This document shows positions 24,265-33,143 of a stretch of DNA of 64,000 nt, in pieces. A program made the position numbers and the translations under genes. The stretch lies in assembly GCF_928381705.1 (NCBI RefSeq), contig NZ_CAKMSR010000003.1, forward strand, positions 1 to 64,000, read 5' to 3'. The notes beneath the pieces are model-generated. The model did not search any database. It saw only the letters and a list, made by a program, of their open reading frames with translations, and had not been told where the DNA came from. The DNA is from Rothia nasimurium (GTDB taxonomy: Bacteria; Actinomycetota; Actinomycetes; Actinomycetales; Micrococcaceae). The first letter of the stretch is position 1. Every line of letters begins with the position of its first letter.

Positions 24265-26868
24265 CTAGAAAGCCCCCACGCTCTCAATCAGCACCACGGG
24301 CGCGCCTTCCTCGTCTGAGGCGGCCAGGTCGACCCGGGCGACAATCCCGAAATCGTGGTTGTCGTCGGGGTCGGCAAAGATCTGGCGGACCTTCCAGACC
24401 CCGGGGTGGGCCGCCGTGTCGTCGTCAATCTCAATCAGACGCGGGGAGCGGGCCTCGGCGTCCGTAAAGATATCCTCATACTCCTCAAAGTAATCATCCA
24501 TGGCCTCGGCCCAGCGGTCGGCGTCCCAGCCCGAGCGCTCACCGTCCAGCTCACCCAGCAGGCGGTCGCGCTCGTCCGCAAAAAGCTCAACCCGGCGGAA
24601 GAGAGCATTGCGCACCATCACCTTAAAGGCGCGGACGTTGCTCGTCACCTTGGGAGCTGACTCGGCAACTAGCTCTTCAAGAGAGTCCTGAACCGGAGTG
24701 CCTTCCTCTCCGGCTGCCAGGCGCTCCCACTCGTCCACCAGGGAGGAGTCGGTCTGACGGATAACCTCGCCCAGCCACTCGATCACATCGGTCAGCTCGT
24801 CGGTCAGGGCAGATAGGGGCACAGTCTGGCGCAGGGCCTTGTAGGCGTCCGACAGGTAGCGCAGCAGAATACCTTCGGACCGCTCCAGCCCGTAAAACTG
24901 CACATAGTCACCAAAGCCCATGGCCCTTTCGTACATATCACGCACCACGCTCTTGGGCTCAACCTCAAACTCCTTCATAAAAGGAGCGCCCGCCGAATAG
25001 GTCTCAAAAGCCTGTTCCAGCAGGTCAGCGAGGGGTTGGGGGTAGGTGATTTTGTCGAGCTCAGCCATGCGCTCGTTGTAGTCCAGCCCCTCAGCCTTCA
25101 TCTCGGCCAGGGCCTCACTCTTGGCCTTTTTCTCCTGGCCAATGAGCACCTGGCGGGGCTTTTCCAGAGTGGACTCAATCACCGAAACCGCATCGAGGGC
25201 ATAGGACTCCGACTCCTTATCGAGCAAAGACAGAGAAGCCAGCGCGAAAGGGGAGAGCGGCTGATTCAGGGCGAAGTTCTCCTGCAGCGAGACAGTCAGG
25301 CGCACGGTACGGCCGAACTCGTCCGGCTCCGGCAGGCGCTCCACCACACCCCCGTTCAGCAGCTCCCGGTAGATACCAATAGCCTTGCGCTTGAGGGCCC
25401 GCTGCTTGATGGGCGGCTCGTGGTTAGCGGTCAAAAAGAGCATGACGGTCTCAAAGGGGTCAGCCTCACGCTGTAGCATATTGAGCATCATGGAGTGAGT
25501 CATCTGGAAAGAGGAGGTCAGCGGCTCAGGCTCAGCAGCAATAATCTGCTCAAAGGTCTTCTCGCTCCAGGCCACAAAACCCTGCGGAGGCTTCTTCTTT
25601 TTGCCCCGCAGCGACTGGGCCATCTTCTTCTCGTCCCCGTTGAACTTCTCCCGGGCCTTGGCCTCAAGGCGGTCGTTCTCAATTTCGTGTTCGGGGGCCT
25701 GGACCACCACGTAACCTGCGGTATCAAAGCCAGCCCGGCCCGCGCGTCCTGCAATCTGGTGGAACTCACGGGACTTGAGCCGGCGGGTACGCTGCCCGTC
25801 AAACTTTGACAGGGCAGTGACCAGAACAGTGCGGATGGGGACGTTGATACCCACACCCAGCGTATCGGTACCGCAGATGACCTTGAGCAGGCCCGCCTGG
25901 GCCAGCTGCTCCACCAGGCGGCGGTACTTGGGTAGCATGCCAGCATGGTGGATGCCGATGCCGTTCTTAATGTATTTTTGCAGCTGCTTACCGAAGCCCG
26001 CCGAGTAGCGGAAGCCTGCGGTCAGCTCGTTAATCCGCTCCTTGTCTTCTTTCGACGCAATGGCCAGGCTCATGAGTGAAGCGGCAGTATCAATGGCCTG
26101 TAGCTGGGAGAAATGCACAATGTAGACCGGGGCCTGGTGGGTGCTCACCAGCTCGTCTACCTTCTCCACCAGGGGCTCACGCGAATAGGTGTAGTTGAGG
26201 GGGATGGGGCGGGTTTCGCTGGTGACCAAGGACGTCTGGCGGCCGGTTAGCTCGGTCAGCTCCCGTTCAAAGCGGCTGGTGTCGCCCAGGGTTGCGCTCA
26301 TGAGCAGGAACTGAGCCTGGGGCAGATCTAGCAGGGGGACCTGCCAGGCCCAGCCACGCTGGGGGTCAGAATAGAAATGGAACTCGTCCATCACTACCTG
26401 GGTCACATCTGCCCCTTCGCCCTCTCTCAAGACCACATTAGCCAGGATTTCGGCGGTGCAGCAGACAATGGGGGCGTCGGCGTTAATCGAAGAATCACCG
26501 GTGACCATACCGACATTCTCAGCCCCAAAAATCTCACAGAGATCAAAGAACTTCTCAGACACCAGGGCTTTGATGGGTGCGGTGTAGTAGGAGCGCTGAC
26601 CGGTTGCCAGGCCCATAAAGTGGGCAGCCACCGCAACGGTAGACTTACCCGACCCGGTGGGAGTCGCCAAAATGACGTTGTTGCCCGCCGCCAAATCAAG
26701 CACAGCTTCGTCCTGGGCCGGGTACAGCTGCATACCGCGAGCCTCAATCCAAGCTAGAAAGGCCTTGTAGGCTTCATCGCCCGTGAGCGGGTTAGAGGCA
26801 AAATCGCCACGGAAATAGGGCTTGCTGTTATCGGCTAAAGAGGGGGAGAGAAAGGGAAGAATCTTCAT
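24265..26868 (-). CDS. SKI2-like DEAD/DEAH helicase with DUF3516 C-terminus (867 aa)
   Basis: Superfamily 2 helicase: Walker A ATPTGSGKST (residues 68-77), TAPIKALVSEKF motif Ia, DEFH box (161-164), SATLGDTSRF motif III, and HHAGMLPKYRRLVEQLAQAG with FHQIAGRAGRAGFD for motifs IV-VI. The C-terminal 400 residues match the actinobacterial DUF3516 region. Relatives include Ski2/Mtr4-type RNA helicases; the actinobacterial group is little studied, with an RNA-processing or repair role possible. It is intact and has no obvious operon partner. The start lies 128 bp from a divergent leader-peptide unit. Confidence 0.88.
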   Translation of the reverse strand: MKILPFLSPSLADNSKPYFRGDFASNPLTGDEAYKAFLAWIEARGMQLYPAQDEAVLDLAAGNNVILATPTGSGKSTVAVAAHFMGLATGQRSYYTAPIKALVSEKFFDLCEIFGAENVGMVTGDSSINADAPIVCCTAEILANVVLREGEGADVTQVVMDEFHFYSDPQRGWAWQVPLLDLPQAQFLLMSATLGDTSRFERELTELTGRQTSLVTSETRPIPLNYTYSREPLVEKVDELVSTHQAPVYIVHFSQLQAIDTAASLMSLAIASKEDKERINELTAGFRYSAGFGKQLQKYIKNGIGIHHAGMLPKYRRLVEQLAQAGLLKVICGTDTLGVGINVPIRTVLVTALSKFDGQRTRRLKSREFHQIAGRAGRAGFDTAGYVVVQAPEHEIENDRLEAKAREKFNGDEKKMAQSLRGKKKKPPQGFVAWSEKTFEQIIAAEPEPLTSSFQMTHSMMLNMLQREADPFETVMLFLTANHEPPIKQRALKRKAIGIYRELLNGGVVERLPEPDEFGRTVRLTVSLQENFALNQPLSPFALASLSLLDKESESYALDAVSVIESTLEKPRQVLIGQEKKAKSEALAEMKAEGLDYNERMAELDKITYPQPLADLLEQAFETYSAGAPFMKEFEVEPKSVVRDMYERAMGFGDYVQFYGLERSEGILLRYLSDAYKALRQTVPLSALTDELTDVIEWLGEVIRQTDSSLVDEWERLAAGEEGTPVQDSLEELVAESAPKVTSNVRAFKVMVRNALFRRVELFADERDRLLGELDGERSGWDADRWAEAMDDYFEEYEDIFTDAEARSPRLIEIDDDTAAHPGVWKVRQIFADPDDNHDFGIVARVDLAASDEEGAPVVLIESVGAF

Positions 26869-26916
26869 GGTTCTTCTAGTTTAATAGACCGGTCAAGATA
26901 AAGATGGGTGTGACGC

Positions 26917-26946
26917 TTGTCAAACCTGCCCAGAGTGTTCTAAGGT
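26917..26946 (+). promoter_or_regulatory. promoter of the leader peptide-ABC exporter unit
   Basis: TTGTCA (26917-26922) and TAAGGT (26941-26946) are separated by 18 bp, giving a transcript start near 26953, about 44 nt before the leader ORF. Confidence 0.5.
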
Positions 26947-26996
26947 AAAGGGCAGAACTTAACCGCATATCTAGCTCACGAAAGGAGGCCCACGAA

Positions 26997-27083
26997 ATGA
27001 ATAATCGACCTATTCCCTTCAACAGCCTCCCCGTGGGTAGACACATCAATGGTGCGCTCGCTTCTAGCCCGACTGCTGGTTAG
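26997..27083 (+). CDS. 28-aa leader peptide upstream of the ABC exporter
   Basis: An ORF of 28 codons from ATG 26997 to TAG 27081-27083 is preceded by a near-perfect AAAGGAGG eight bases upstream, stronger than those of most genes here. The peptide begins MNNRPIPFNSLPVGRHINGA and has no membrane segment. It is followed after 27 bp by an intrinsic terminator, and the exporter gene begins 130 bp further on. This is the layout of ribosome-mediated attenuation, in which stalling on a leader ORF decides read-through. Function is inferred; no homologue is claimed. Confidence 0.6.
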   Translation: MNNRPIPFNSLPVGRHINGALASSPTAG

Positions 27084-27110
27084 ACGAGTACGATAACCTG
27101 ACGTAGACAC

Positions 27111-27164
27111 ACCTATCGGGGCAAACGAACCCGGTAGGTATTTTTATGCCCTGCGGGTTTTTCC
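27111..27164 (+). terminator. attenuator: two overlapping terminator hairpins
   Basis: ACCTATCGGG (27111-27120) pairs with CCCGGTAGGT (27130-27139), with one G-U pair, followed by ATTTTT. A second, overlapping stem pairs AACCCG (27128-27133) with CGGGTT (27154-27159), followed by a T run; the two cannot form together. CCCCG...GGGT inside the leader ORF (27029-27037) can pair with the left arm of the first hairpin. No gene ends here except the 28-aa leader, so these control the downstream exporter. Confidence 0.6.
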
Positions 27165-27213
27165 CTCACACACGACCTGCACACCCGCACGCACACGCTG
27201 AAAGAGTAGCCTG

Positions 27214-28869
27214 ATGGCTGAGATGACTGACGAGACAAAAACCAAGATACCCAAAGAAAAAGTTAAGTTCCGTATCGCCCCACCGGGCTTCCGCTGGCGA
27301 CCCCTCTTCTTTCTGCCTTTCCCCCTCGATATTCTGACCTCCCTCGCCCTGGTCTTCCTGCCGGTTCTGGTAGGCACGATTATTGACCTGCATACCTCCG
27401 GCGATGAGGCAGCTGCCTGGCGGCTGGTATGGCTGTTAGTGGGCGTAGTGGTCTATTTGTCGATTGTTGAATTTGTGGGCTGGGGCATCACCTTTAGGGT
27501 GGTAGCCCGCATCGAGCGGGACTGGCGGCTCTACATTGCCAACCTCATTTCACGCAGCCCCAACCGCGATACCGGTGCCCTCATTGCGATTTTGAACAAG
27601 GACGCCCGCTCCATGGCCCAGATGTGGCAGCCCATGATTCTGTCATTTTCTGCTGTGGGGGTGACCGGTCTGGGCACCTGGCAGCTCTGGCGTATTAGCC
27701 CGGCGATCGCGGTGGTGGCTCTGGGGGGCCTGATTCTCACCATGCTGACTCTCACCTGGATTTCCAAACTCTTGGAAAAGCACGCGGATATTTTCCGTGA
27801 CAAGGTAGGGGTGTCTACCTCCCGCGCCTCTGATATTGCCTCGTCTATTCGCACTATTTTGGGCTTGGGCGCCCAGTGCCGCATGATGGACCGCTACGGG
27901 GCAACGGCCCAGGATGTTTACACCTCCCAGATTCGTCTGGAGAGCGTGCAGACCTGGTCCTGCGCTGTGCGCAACCTGTTGGTGGGAACTGTGACCTGGG
28001 TAGTAATCGCCCTGGCCCTGCGTGGGGCTGCCCCTGAGGGCACTTGGATTACAGAGGTACCCGCGGGTCAGCTGGTCACGGTAGTGGGTCTGATCAACAC
28101 CCTGACCGGCCCCATCTGGTCGGTTGAGATGTTGCTCTTCTCTTGGCGCAATGCCCGCATTGCCCTCAAGCGTGTAGATAGACTTGCGGCTGAGGTTGAG
28201 GCTAACTCTCAGGTAGAGAGTAAGGACGCTTCCGCCCCGGTTCCCAGCACCGCAGCAGGGCAGGCGCTGGTTGAGGTTCCCCGGGCCAGCGCCCCGGTTC
28301 ACTACATCAACCCGTGCGAAGCCGGGTTGCCTGCCCAGGACTACGCCGAAGCCCTGACCGAAGCCCTGCGTCAAGCTCAACATGCCCCGGGCGGGGAACA
28401 GGCGGCAGGCGTCCTCACCGGGGGCGAGCGCGTCCTGCTCTCAGAACCCAACCCCATGATCTTTGCTGGCACCCTGGCTGAGCACCTGCAGATGGGCACG
28501 CAGGGGCTGAGCCGGGAGCATATGATCGAGCTTTTGAAGCTTACCGACTCCGAAGAAATTGCCTTCCGCCTGGGTGGCCGCGACCCCGAGAGCTACCTGG
28601 CCAGTATCCTGACCTCCGAAGGGACTAACCTATCGGGGGGCCAGCGGCAGCGCCTGGCCCTGGCCCGGGCCCTGGCCCAGCCGGCGTCCGTCCTGGTGCT
28701 CACCGAGCCCCTGAACTCGGTGGATGAACCCAGCCAAAAGTTCATCCTTAACCAGCTCGAAGCGCTGACGGGCAAACCCGGCCCCCTCGAACATATCCGC
28801 CAGATCTACCTGGTCTCAACCACCATGGAGGTTGAGCGACGACTGAAAGCAGGTGAGGCCCGTGGCTAA
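27214..28869 (+). CDS. ABC exporter half-transporter with a degenerate ATPase domain (551 aa)
   Basis: The N-terminal 330 residues are an exporter-type membrane domain (about six helices). The nucleotide-binding domain lacks a Walker A motif: after an Ala/Pro-rich linker the sequence resumes near the Q-loop (LLSEPNPMIFAGTLAEHL, about 408). The signature LSGGQRQRLALARAL (about 473) is perfect, but Walker B reads VLVLTEP, with Thr for the usual Asp, and the switch His is lost (VSTTMEVE). It should supply only the signature motif of one composite ATP site. Its 3' end overlaps the second half-transporter by 17 bp, so they form a heterodimer. The Ala/Pro-rich linker replaces the P-loop strand cleanly, with no frameshift seen. 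Confidence 0.85.
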   Translation: MAEMTDETKTKIPKEKVKFRIAPPGFRWRPLFFLPFPLDILTSLALVFLPVLVGTIIDLHTSGDEAAAWRLVWLLVGVVVYLSIVEFVGWGITFRVVARIERDWRLYIANLISRSPNRDTGALIAILNKDARSMAQMWQPMILSFSAVGVTGLGTWQLWRISPAIAVVALGGLILTMLTLTWISKLLEKHADIFRDKVGVSTSRASDIASSIRTILGLGAQCRMMDRYGATAQDVYTSQIRLESVQTWSCAVRNLLVGTVTWVVIALALRGAAPEGTWITEVPAGQLVTVVGLINTLTGPIWSVEMLLFSWRNARIALKRVDRLAAEVEANSQVESKDASAPVPSTAAGQALVEVPRASAPVHYINPCEAGLPAQDYAEALTEALRQAQHAPGGEQAAGVLTGGERVLLSEPNPMIFAGTLAEHLQMGTQGLSREHMIELLKLTDSEEIAFRLGGRDPESYLASILTSEGTNLSGGQRQRLALARALAQPASVLVLTEPLNSVDEPSQKFILNQLEALTGKPGPLEHIRQIYLVSTTMEVERRLKAGEARG

Positions 28870-30604
28870 CCTCCTCCCCATAACCGACGGTAAGACCACC
28901 TGGCGGCTGCTAGCCAGGTCTATTCTCAAGACCCCCTGGCAGCTAGCTCTCTTGGTGCTTCTGTTCGTGGCTAGTTCCGTAGCAACCCTGATTACTCCCA
29001 TCATGGTGGGGCGGCTCATTGATCGGGCCACCACCGGGCAACTGACCGGCTACCCCTGGTCTGAGCTGGCGGTAATCGGTGCTGCCGTGGTGGCCGGGGC
29101 CCTGCTGGCCCGTGCCTGGACCTTCCAAGGCCAGAAAATGGGCGTGCGACTCAACCGCGATTTGGGCATAGACCTGGTTGGGGCCTCCCTACACCTGGAC
29201 GCCCAGACCGTTGAGGACGCCGGCTCCGGCGACCTTGTTGCCCGCCTGACGGACGACGTCGATAGCGTCCGCCAGGTGCTGGCCACCGGCCTGCCGGAAT
29301 TCGCCCATATCAGCATCTACATGGTGATTACCGCAGCTACCATCTTCACCGTCAACCCGGCTATCGGCCTGGTGACCGTGCCCATGTTTATCGTGATGAC
29401 CATCGTGCTCTCGATCTTCCTACCCCGGATTGCCAAGCTCACCCGGGAAAAGACCGAGGCGGTCAGCGACCTGACCGTGGTAGCAACCGAAAACATTCGC
29501 GGTGCTGGGACCGTTGAAGAGCTGGGGATCAGTGAGGCCCGTGCCCGGGTGCAGGATGAGCGCATCTGGAAAACCTTTGAGGTCAGCGATCGCATGGTTG
29601 TGGTGCGCTCCATCTTCTGGGCCGTGGACGCCTTCAACTCCTTCCTACCCCTGGTGCTCTCCATGGTCTGGGGCGCCTACTGTGTGGAACAGGGTTGGGC
29701 GACATGGGGCGACGTTGCAACCGCCTCCATCATGCTCTTCACCATGCGCGTCAACTCAGATATCTTCACCTTCTGGCTCGACCGCCTGCGCGAAATGACC
29801 GTCACCATGGGGCGCGTCTTTGGCGTTATCGATTTGTCGAACCAGCAGCAGGCCCGCCGTGCCGCCGGGCAGGTAGCTGCCCCGGCGCACCTGCCCGAGC
29901 AGGGCGCGTCCGCCCCGGTTATCGATCTGAAGGGCGTGACCTACGGGTACGACCCGGACGCCCCCGTGATTAAGGGGGTGGACCTGCAGCTGGCGGCGGG
30001 GGAGAGCCTTGCCCTGGTAGGACGCTCCGGCTCGGGCAAGACCACACTGGCCCGCCTGATTGCCGGGTCGCTCACCGCAGATAGCGGCACCGTGCAGGTC
30101 GGTAGTCAGCTGGTGGGCAACGGTTTGTACCCCACCCAGCCCGATGCCAGCGGACGCCCCGCCCTGCTGATTTGCACCCAGGAGGCCCACGTCTTTGTCG
30201 GCTCCCTGGCCGAGAACATGACCGTGGCAGCCCCCGACGCTAGCGCCGAACAGATGCTCACCGCCCTGCGGTCGGTCGGCGCCACCTGGGTTGATGACTT
30301 GCCCGAGGGGCTGGAGAGTCGGGTCGGTGGCGGTAGCACAGAGCTCACCCGCGACCAGATTCAGCAGCTGGGTCTAGCCCGTATCGTGGCAGCCAACCCC
30401 CACGCGGTGATTCTGGATGAGTCAACTACCCAGCTAGAACTGGCGGACGCCCGCCAGTCCCTGGCTGCGGTGATGCAGGGCCGAGCCGTCATCATCATCT
30501 CCCACGACGCCCGCATCGCCTCACTGGCTGACCGGGCCGTGCTCCTGGAAAACGGTGAGCTGGTTGCAGAGGGGGCTCCGGCAGAAATCTTTGCCCGCGC
30601 CTAA
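28853..30604 (+). CDS. ABC exporter half-transporter with Walker A/B but degenerate signature (583 aa)
   Basis: Residues 1-330 form an ABC type I exporter membrane domain with about six helices. The ATPase domain has Walker A LVGRSGSGKTTLAR (about 388), Walker B HAVILDES (about 518) and switch His IISHD (about 549). The LSGGQ signature is replaced by ELTRDQIQQLGLARI (about 495). It thus complements its partner: its Walker motifs plus the partner's LSGGQ make one competent site, while the other site has lost both halves. The GTG at 28853 is used; a GTG three codons later (28862) has a better AGGTGAGG site and may be the true start. Likely a drug, peptide or lipid exporter; substrate unknown. 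Confidence 0.87.
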   Translation: MRPVANLLPITDGKTTWRLLARSILKTPWQLALLVLLFVASSVATLITPIMVGRLIDRATTGQLTGYPWSELAVIGAAVVAGALLARAWTFQGQKMGVRLNRDLGIDLVGASLHLDAQTVEDAGSGDLVARLTDDVDSVRQVLATGLPEFAHISIYMVITAATIFTVNPAIGLVTVPMFIVMTIVLSIFLPRIAKLTREKTEAVSDLTVVATENIRGAGTVEELGISEARARVQDERIWKTFEVSDRMVVVRSIFWAVDAFNSFLPLVLSMVWGAYCVEQGWATWGDVATASIMLFTMRVNSDIFTFWLDRLREMTVTMGRVFGVIDLSNQQQARRAAGQVAAPAHLPEQGASAPVIDLKGVTYGYDPDAPVIKGVDLQLAAGESLALVGRSGSGKTTLARLIAGSLTADSGTVQVGSQLVGNGLYPTQPDASGRPALLICTQEAHVFVGSLAENMTVAAPDASAEQMLTALRSVGATWVDDLPEGLESRVGGGSTELTRDQIQQLGLARIVAANPHAVILDESTTQLELADARQSLAAVMQGRAVIIISHDARIASLADRAVLLENGELVAEGAPAEIFARA

Positions 30605-30705
30605 GAAACCTCACAGGTCTAAGCCGTCTGGGCCACATTCGCTCTGACTAAGCCGCCGCCCCTCCCGAGACCCCGCCCGAGACCCCGGGCGGGGCGGAGC
30701 GGTGC

Positions 30706-30717
30706 TAATCTAGACTC
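30706..30717 (+). promoter_or_regulatory. promoter -10 region implying a leaderless mRNA
   Basis: TAATCT at 30706-30711 (overlapping TAGACT at 30711-30716) ends six bases before the GTG at 30718, and no Shine-Dalgarno sequence is present. Leaderless messages are common in actinobacteria. Confidence 0.45.
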
Positions 30718-31347
30718 GTGAGTTCATCTAAGCCCCTAATTGACCCCGTCCGCCTGCGCCGCGCCGTCCTGCTGGTTGCCGGTCTCAACCTGGCCTACTT
30801 CTTCATCGAGGGAGCTATCGCCCTGGCCATTGGCTCGGTCAGCCTGCTGGCCGACAGCGTAGATTTCTTCGAGGACTTCGCGGTCAATACTCTCATTGCA
30901 ATCGCCCTGGGCTGGTCACTGACCTGGCAGGCGAGGGCGGGGAAGGCGTCCGCCCTCATTATCCTGCTCCCGGCCCTGGCCGCTGTCTGGCAGATTGTGG
31001 CTAAATTCCCTGACCCTGGCGCCCCCGATGCGCTCACCCTCTTCATTACCGCAGGTGGGGCTGTGGTGGTCAACCTTATCTGTACCCTGATTCTGGCCCG
31101 TTTCCGTGCCGGTGCCGGGTCGCTCACAGCAGCCGCCTTTTTGGCAGCTCGCAACGATGTACTCATTAACCTCGCTATCATCGTTGTAGCCGGTCTCACC
31201 GCCTGGGTAGGAAGCGGCTGGCCTGATCTGGTACTTGGTGCCCTCATCCTGGTGCTGAACCTGGGGGCTGCCAAGGAAGTATGGGAAACCGCCCATGAGG
31301 AATCGCTGGCCGCCAAGGCCTTAGCTGGCGACCTCGACGACGACTAA
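30718..31347 (+). CDS. short CDF-like cation transporter (209 aa)
   Basis: Six hydrophobic segments resembling the membrane domain of cation diffusion facilitators, with GSVSLLADSVDFFEDFAVN (residues 38-56) matching the family helix 2 signature SLLADSxxxxxD. The usual cytoplasmic C-terminal domain is absent: the protein ends in AHEESLAAKALAGDLDDD, about 90 residues shorter than a typical CDF. The second metal motif on helix 5 is also atypical (AARNDVLINLAII). Classical members export Zn2+, Co2+ or Fe2+. Whether this short form transports metal is unclear. It begins with GTG and seems to be leaderless. Confidence 0.7.
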   Translation: MSSSKPLIDPVRLRRAVLLVAGLNLAYFFIEGAIALAIGSVSLLADSVDFFEDFAVNTLIAIALGWSLTWQARAGKASALIILLPALAAVWQIVAKFPDPGAPDALTLFITAGGAVVVNLICTLILARFRAGAGSLTAAAFLAARNDVLINLAIIVVAGLTAWVGSGWPDLVLGALILVLNLGAAKEVWETAHEESLAAKALAGDLDDD

Positions 31348-31397
31348 GGCCCTGCTCTGAACTCGCGGGGAGCTGTCAGGGCAGGGCCTCTGGTCTT
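31347..31397. terminator. terminator shared by the CDF-like and OFA genes
   Basis: AGGCCCTGC (31347-31355) pairs with GCAGGGCCT (31381-31389) between convergent stop codons, with TCTTT following. Confidence 0.6.
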
Positions 31398-32905
31398 TAG
31401 CTAAAAAGCGCCAGTGAACGAATCACGGTCTGGGCCAGGCCATAGACCAAGCCACTTGTGACGAGTAGGGTCAGGGCCCAGGCTGCCAGGGTATGCAGCG
31501 GGCCACCGGCGTTGACCCTAATTTGTTGGTCGGAGGTACCTAGCTTCCCGTGGCCCGCCAGCTTGGCCATGTCTTTCTCTGAGGCATGGTGCTTCTCGTT
31601 CACCGGCTTGACCAGCAGGTTGGCGATGAACCCGATAGCTAGCACGCCTACCATGATGAAGAGGGAGGGCTGGTAGAGCTCGGCGCCAGAGGCATCGGGG
31701 TTGCCACCGCGCACGGTGTCCTGAACCAGGTTGACGATGAGCGGCCCAGCAATACCCGCAGCTGACCAGGCGGTTAGCAGGCGGCCGTGGATGGCCCCTA
31801 CCTGTAGGGTGCCAAACATATCGCGCAGGTAGGCCGGGATGGTGGCAAAGCCACCGCCGTAGAAGGAAATAATGATGAAAGCGGTAGCGATGAAGAGCAC
31901 CAGACTGACGTTGCCGAAGAGTGCCCAGATGATGTAGAGGGCCAGCCCTACACCCAGGTACATGACGTAGATATTCTTACGGCCGATGATATCTGAGGTT
32001 GATGACCAGACGAAGCGGCCACCCATGTTGCCCAGGGACAGTAGGCCGACAAATCCGGCTGCCGCCGCGGCGGAGATGGGGAAGTAGGACTGAATCATGG
32101 GGGAGGCTGATTCAAGCAGACCGATACCGGCGGTGACGTTGGTGAACAGTACCGTCCAGAGCAGCCAGAACTGGGGCGTGCGGATAGCCTGGGCTGCGGT
32201 GACGTTCTTATTGGTACGCATGGTGTTGGGCTTCTGCTGGGGCGGGTCGAAACCGGCGGGCTTCCAGTCGGGGTGGGGGACCCTAATCACGAAAGCGCCC
32301 AGCAGAATAATGAGGGCGTAGGAAGCAGCGAGAACTAAGAAGGAGGGGACGAGCGCTGATGCCTGTTCTGTCTTTTCCGCTGAGCCTGAAAAGAGTTCCA
32401 TGAGCTGGGCCGATACGGGGGAGGCGATGAGCGCACCGCCACCAAAACCCATGATGGCAAGCCCGGTGGCCATGCCCGGGCGGTCAGGGAACCACTTCAT
32501 GAGGGTAGATACCGGGGAAATGTAGCCCAGGCCAAGCCCAACGCCGCCGAGTGCACCGTAACCCAGGAAAACTAACCACAGCTGGTTGGTGGTCACACCG
32601 AGAGACGCGATAAGAAAGCCTAGAACCCAGCAGGTTCCCGCCGTTAGCATCGACTTGCGAGGACCAACCCGCTCCACCCAGGTGCCGCCGATGGCCGCTG
32701 AGATACCCAGCATGGCGATGGCGAGAGAGAAGACCCAGCCCACCGCGGTTTCGGTTGAGCCAAAGTGGGTGACCAGCTGGGTCTTGAAGACTGACCAGGC
32801 GTAGACCTGCCCGATGCAGAGATGAATGGCAAGTGCCGCTGGGGCCATGAACCAGCGGTTAAAAGTGACGGGTGCTACGATAGCTGACCTATCAAGAACT
32901 GACAT
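31397..32905 (-). CDS. MFS transporter of the oxalate/formate antiporter (OFA) type (502 aa)
   Basis: A 12-helix major facilitator of OxlT/OFA type. Typical parts are IGQVYAWSVFKTQLV near residue 32, the motif-A region VERVGPRKSML near 80, GLGLGYISPVSTLMKWFPDRPGMATGLAIMGFGGGALIASP (about 120-160), and a long central loop with a paired HPDWKPAGFDPP. The family includes OxlT, which swaps oxalate for formate, and many monocarboxylate carriers. The ATG at 32905 is chosen because GAGGAAAG lies upstream. The gene is divergent from formate-THF ligase, so formate or another small carboxylate is an attractive but unproved substrate. The C-terminal extra helix follows a His/Lys-rich linker. Confidence 0.8.
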   Translation of the reverse strand: MSVLDRSAIVAPVTFNRWFMAPAALAIHLCIGQVYAWSVFKTQLVTHFGSTETAVGWVFSLAIAMLGISAAIGGTWVERVGPRKSMLTAGTCWVLGFLIASLGVTTNQLWLVFLGYGALGGVGLGLGYISPVSTLMKWFPDRPGMATGLAIMGFGGGALIASPVSAQLMELFSGSAEKTEQASALVPSFLVLAASYALIILLGAFVIRVPHPDWKPAGFDPPQQKPNTMRTNKNVTAAQAIRTPQFWLLWTVLFTNVTAGIGLLESASPMIQSYFPISAAAAAGFVGLLSLGNMGGRFVWSSTSDIIGRKNIYVMYLGVGLALYIIWALFGNVSLVLFIATAFIIISFYGGGFATIPAYLRDMFGTLQVGAIHGRLLTAWSAAGIAGPLIVNLVQDTVRGGNPDASGAELYQPSLFIMVGVLAIGFIANLLVKPVNEKHHASEKDMAKLAGHGKLGTSDQQIRVNAGGPLHTLAAWALTLLVTSGLVYGLAQTVIRSLALFS

Positions 32906-33143
32906 GAAGCTTTCCTCTGAGATGTGTGTCTGCTGGCGAAATTTAATGTGTAGTGATGCGCTCAACATTACCCCATGCCGGCGGCTGGCGTATGCTGCCT
33001 TTTCTAGGGGTGGCAGGCCTGGTAGCTCTTCTAAAATTTTGAGTATTCCTTGAGATGTATGAGTGTGCTGGCTCTACAAAACATGACTCAGGGCACTAAA
33101 CTGGGTGGTGGCAGATAAGCTAGTAAACAAGGAAGTTCACATT

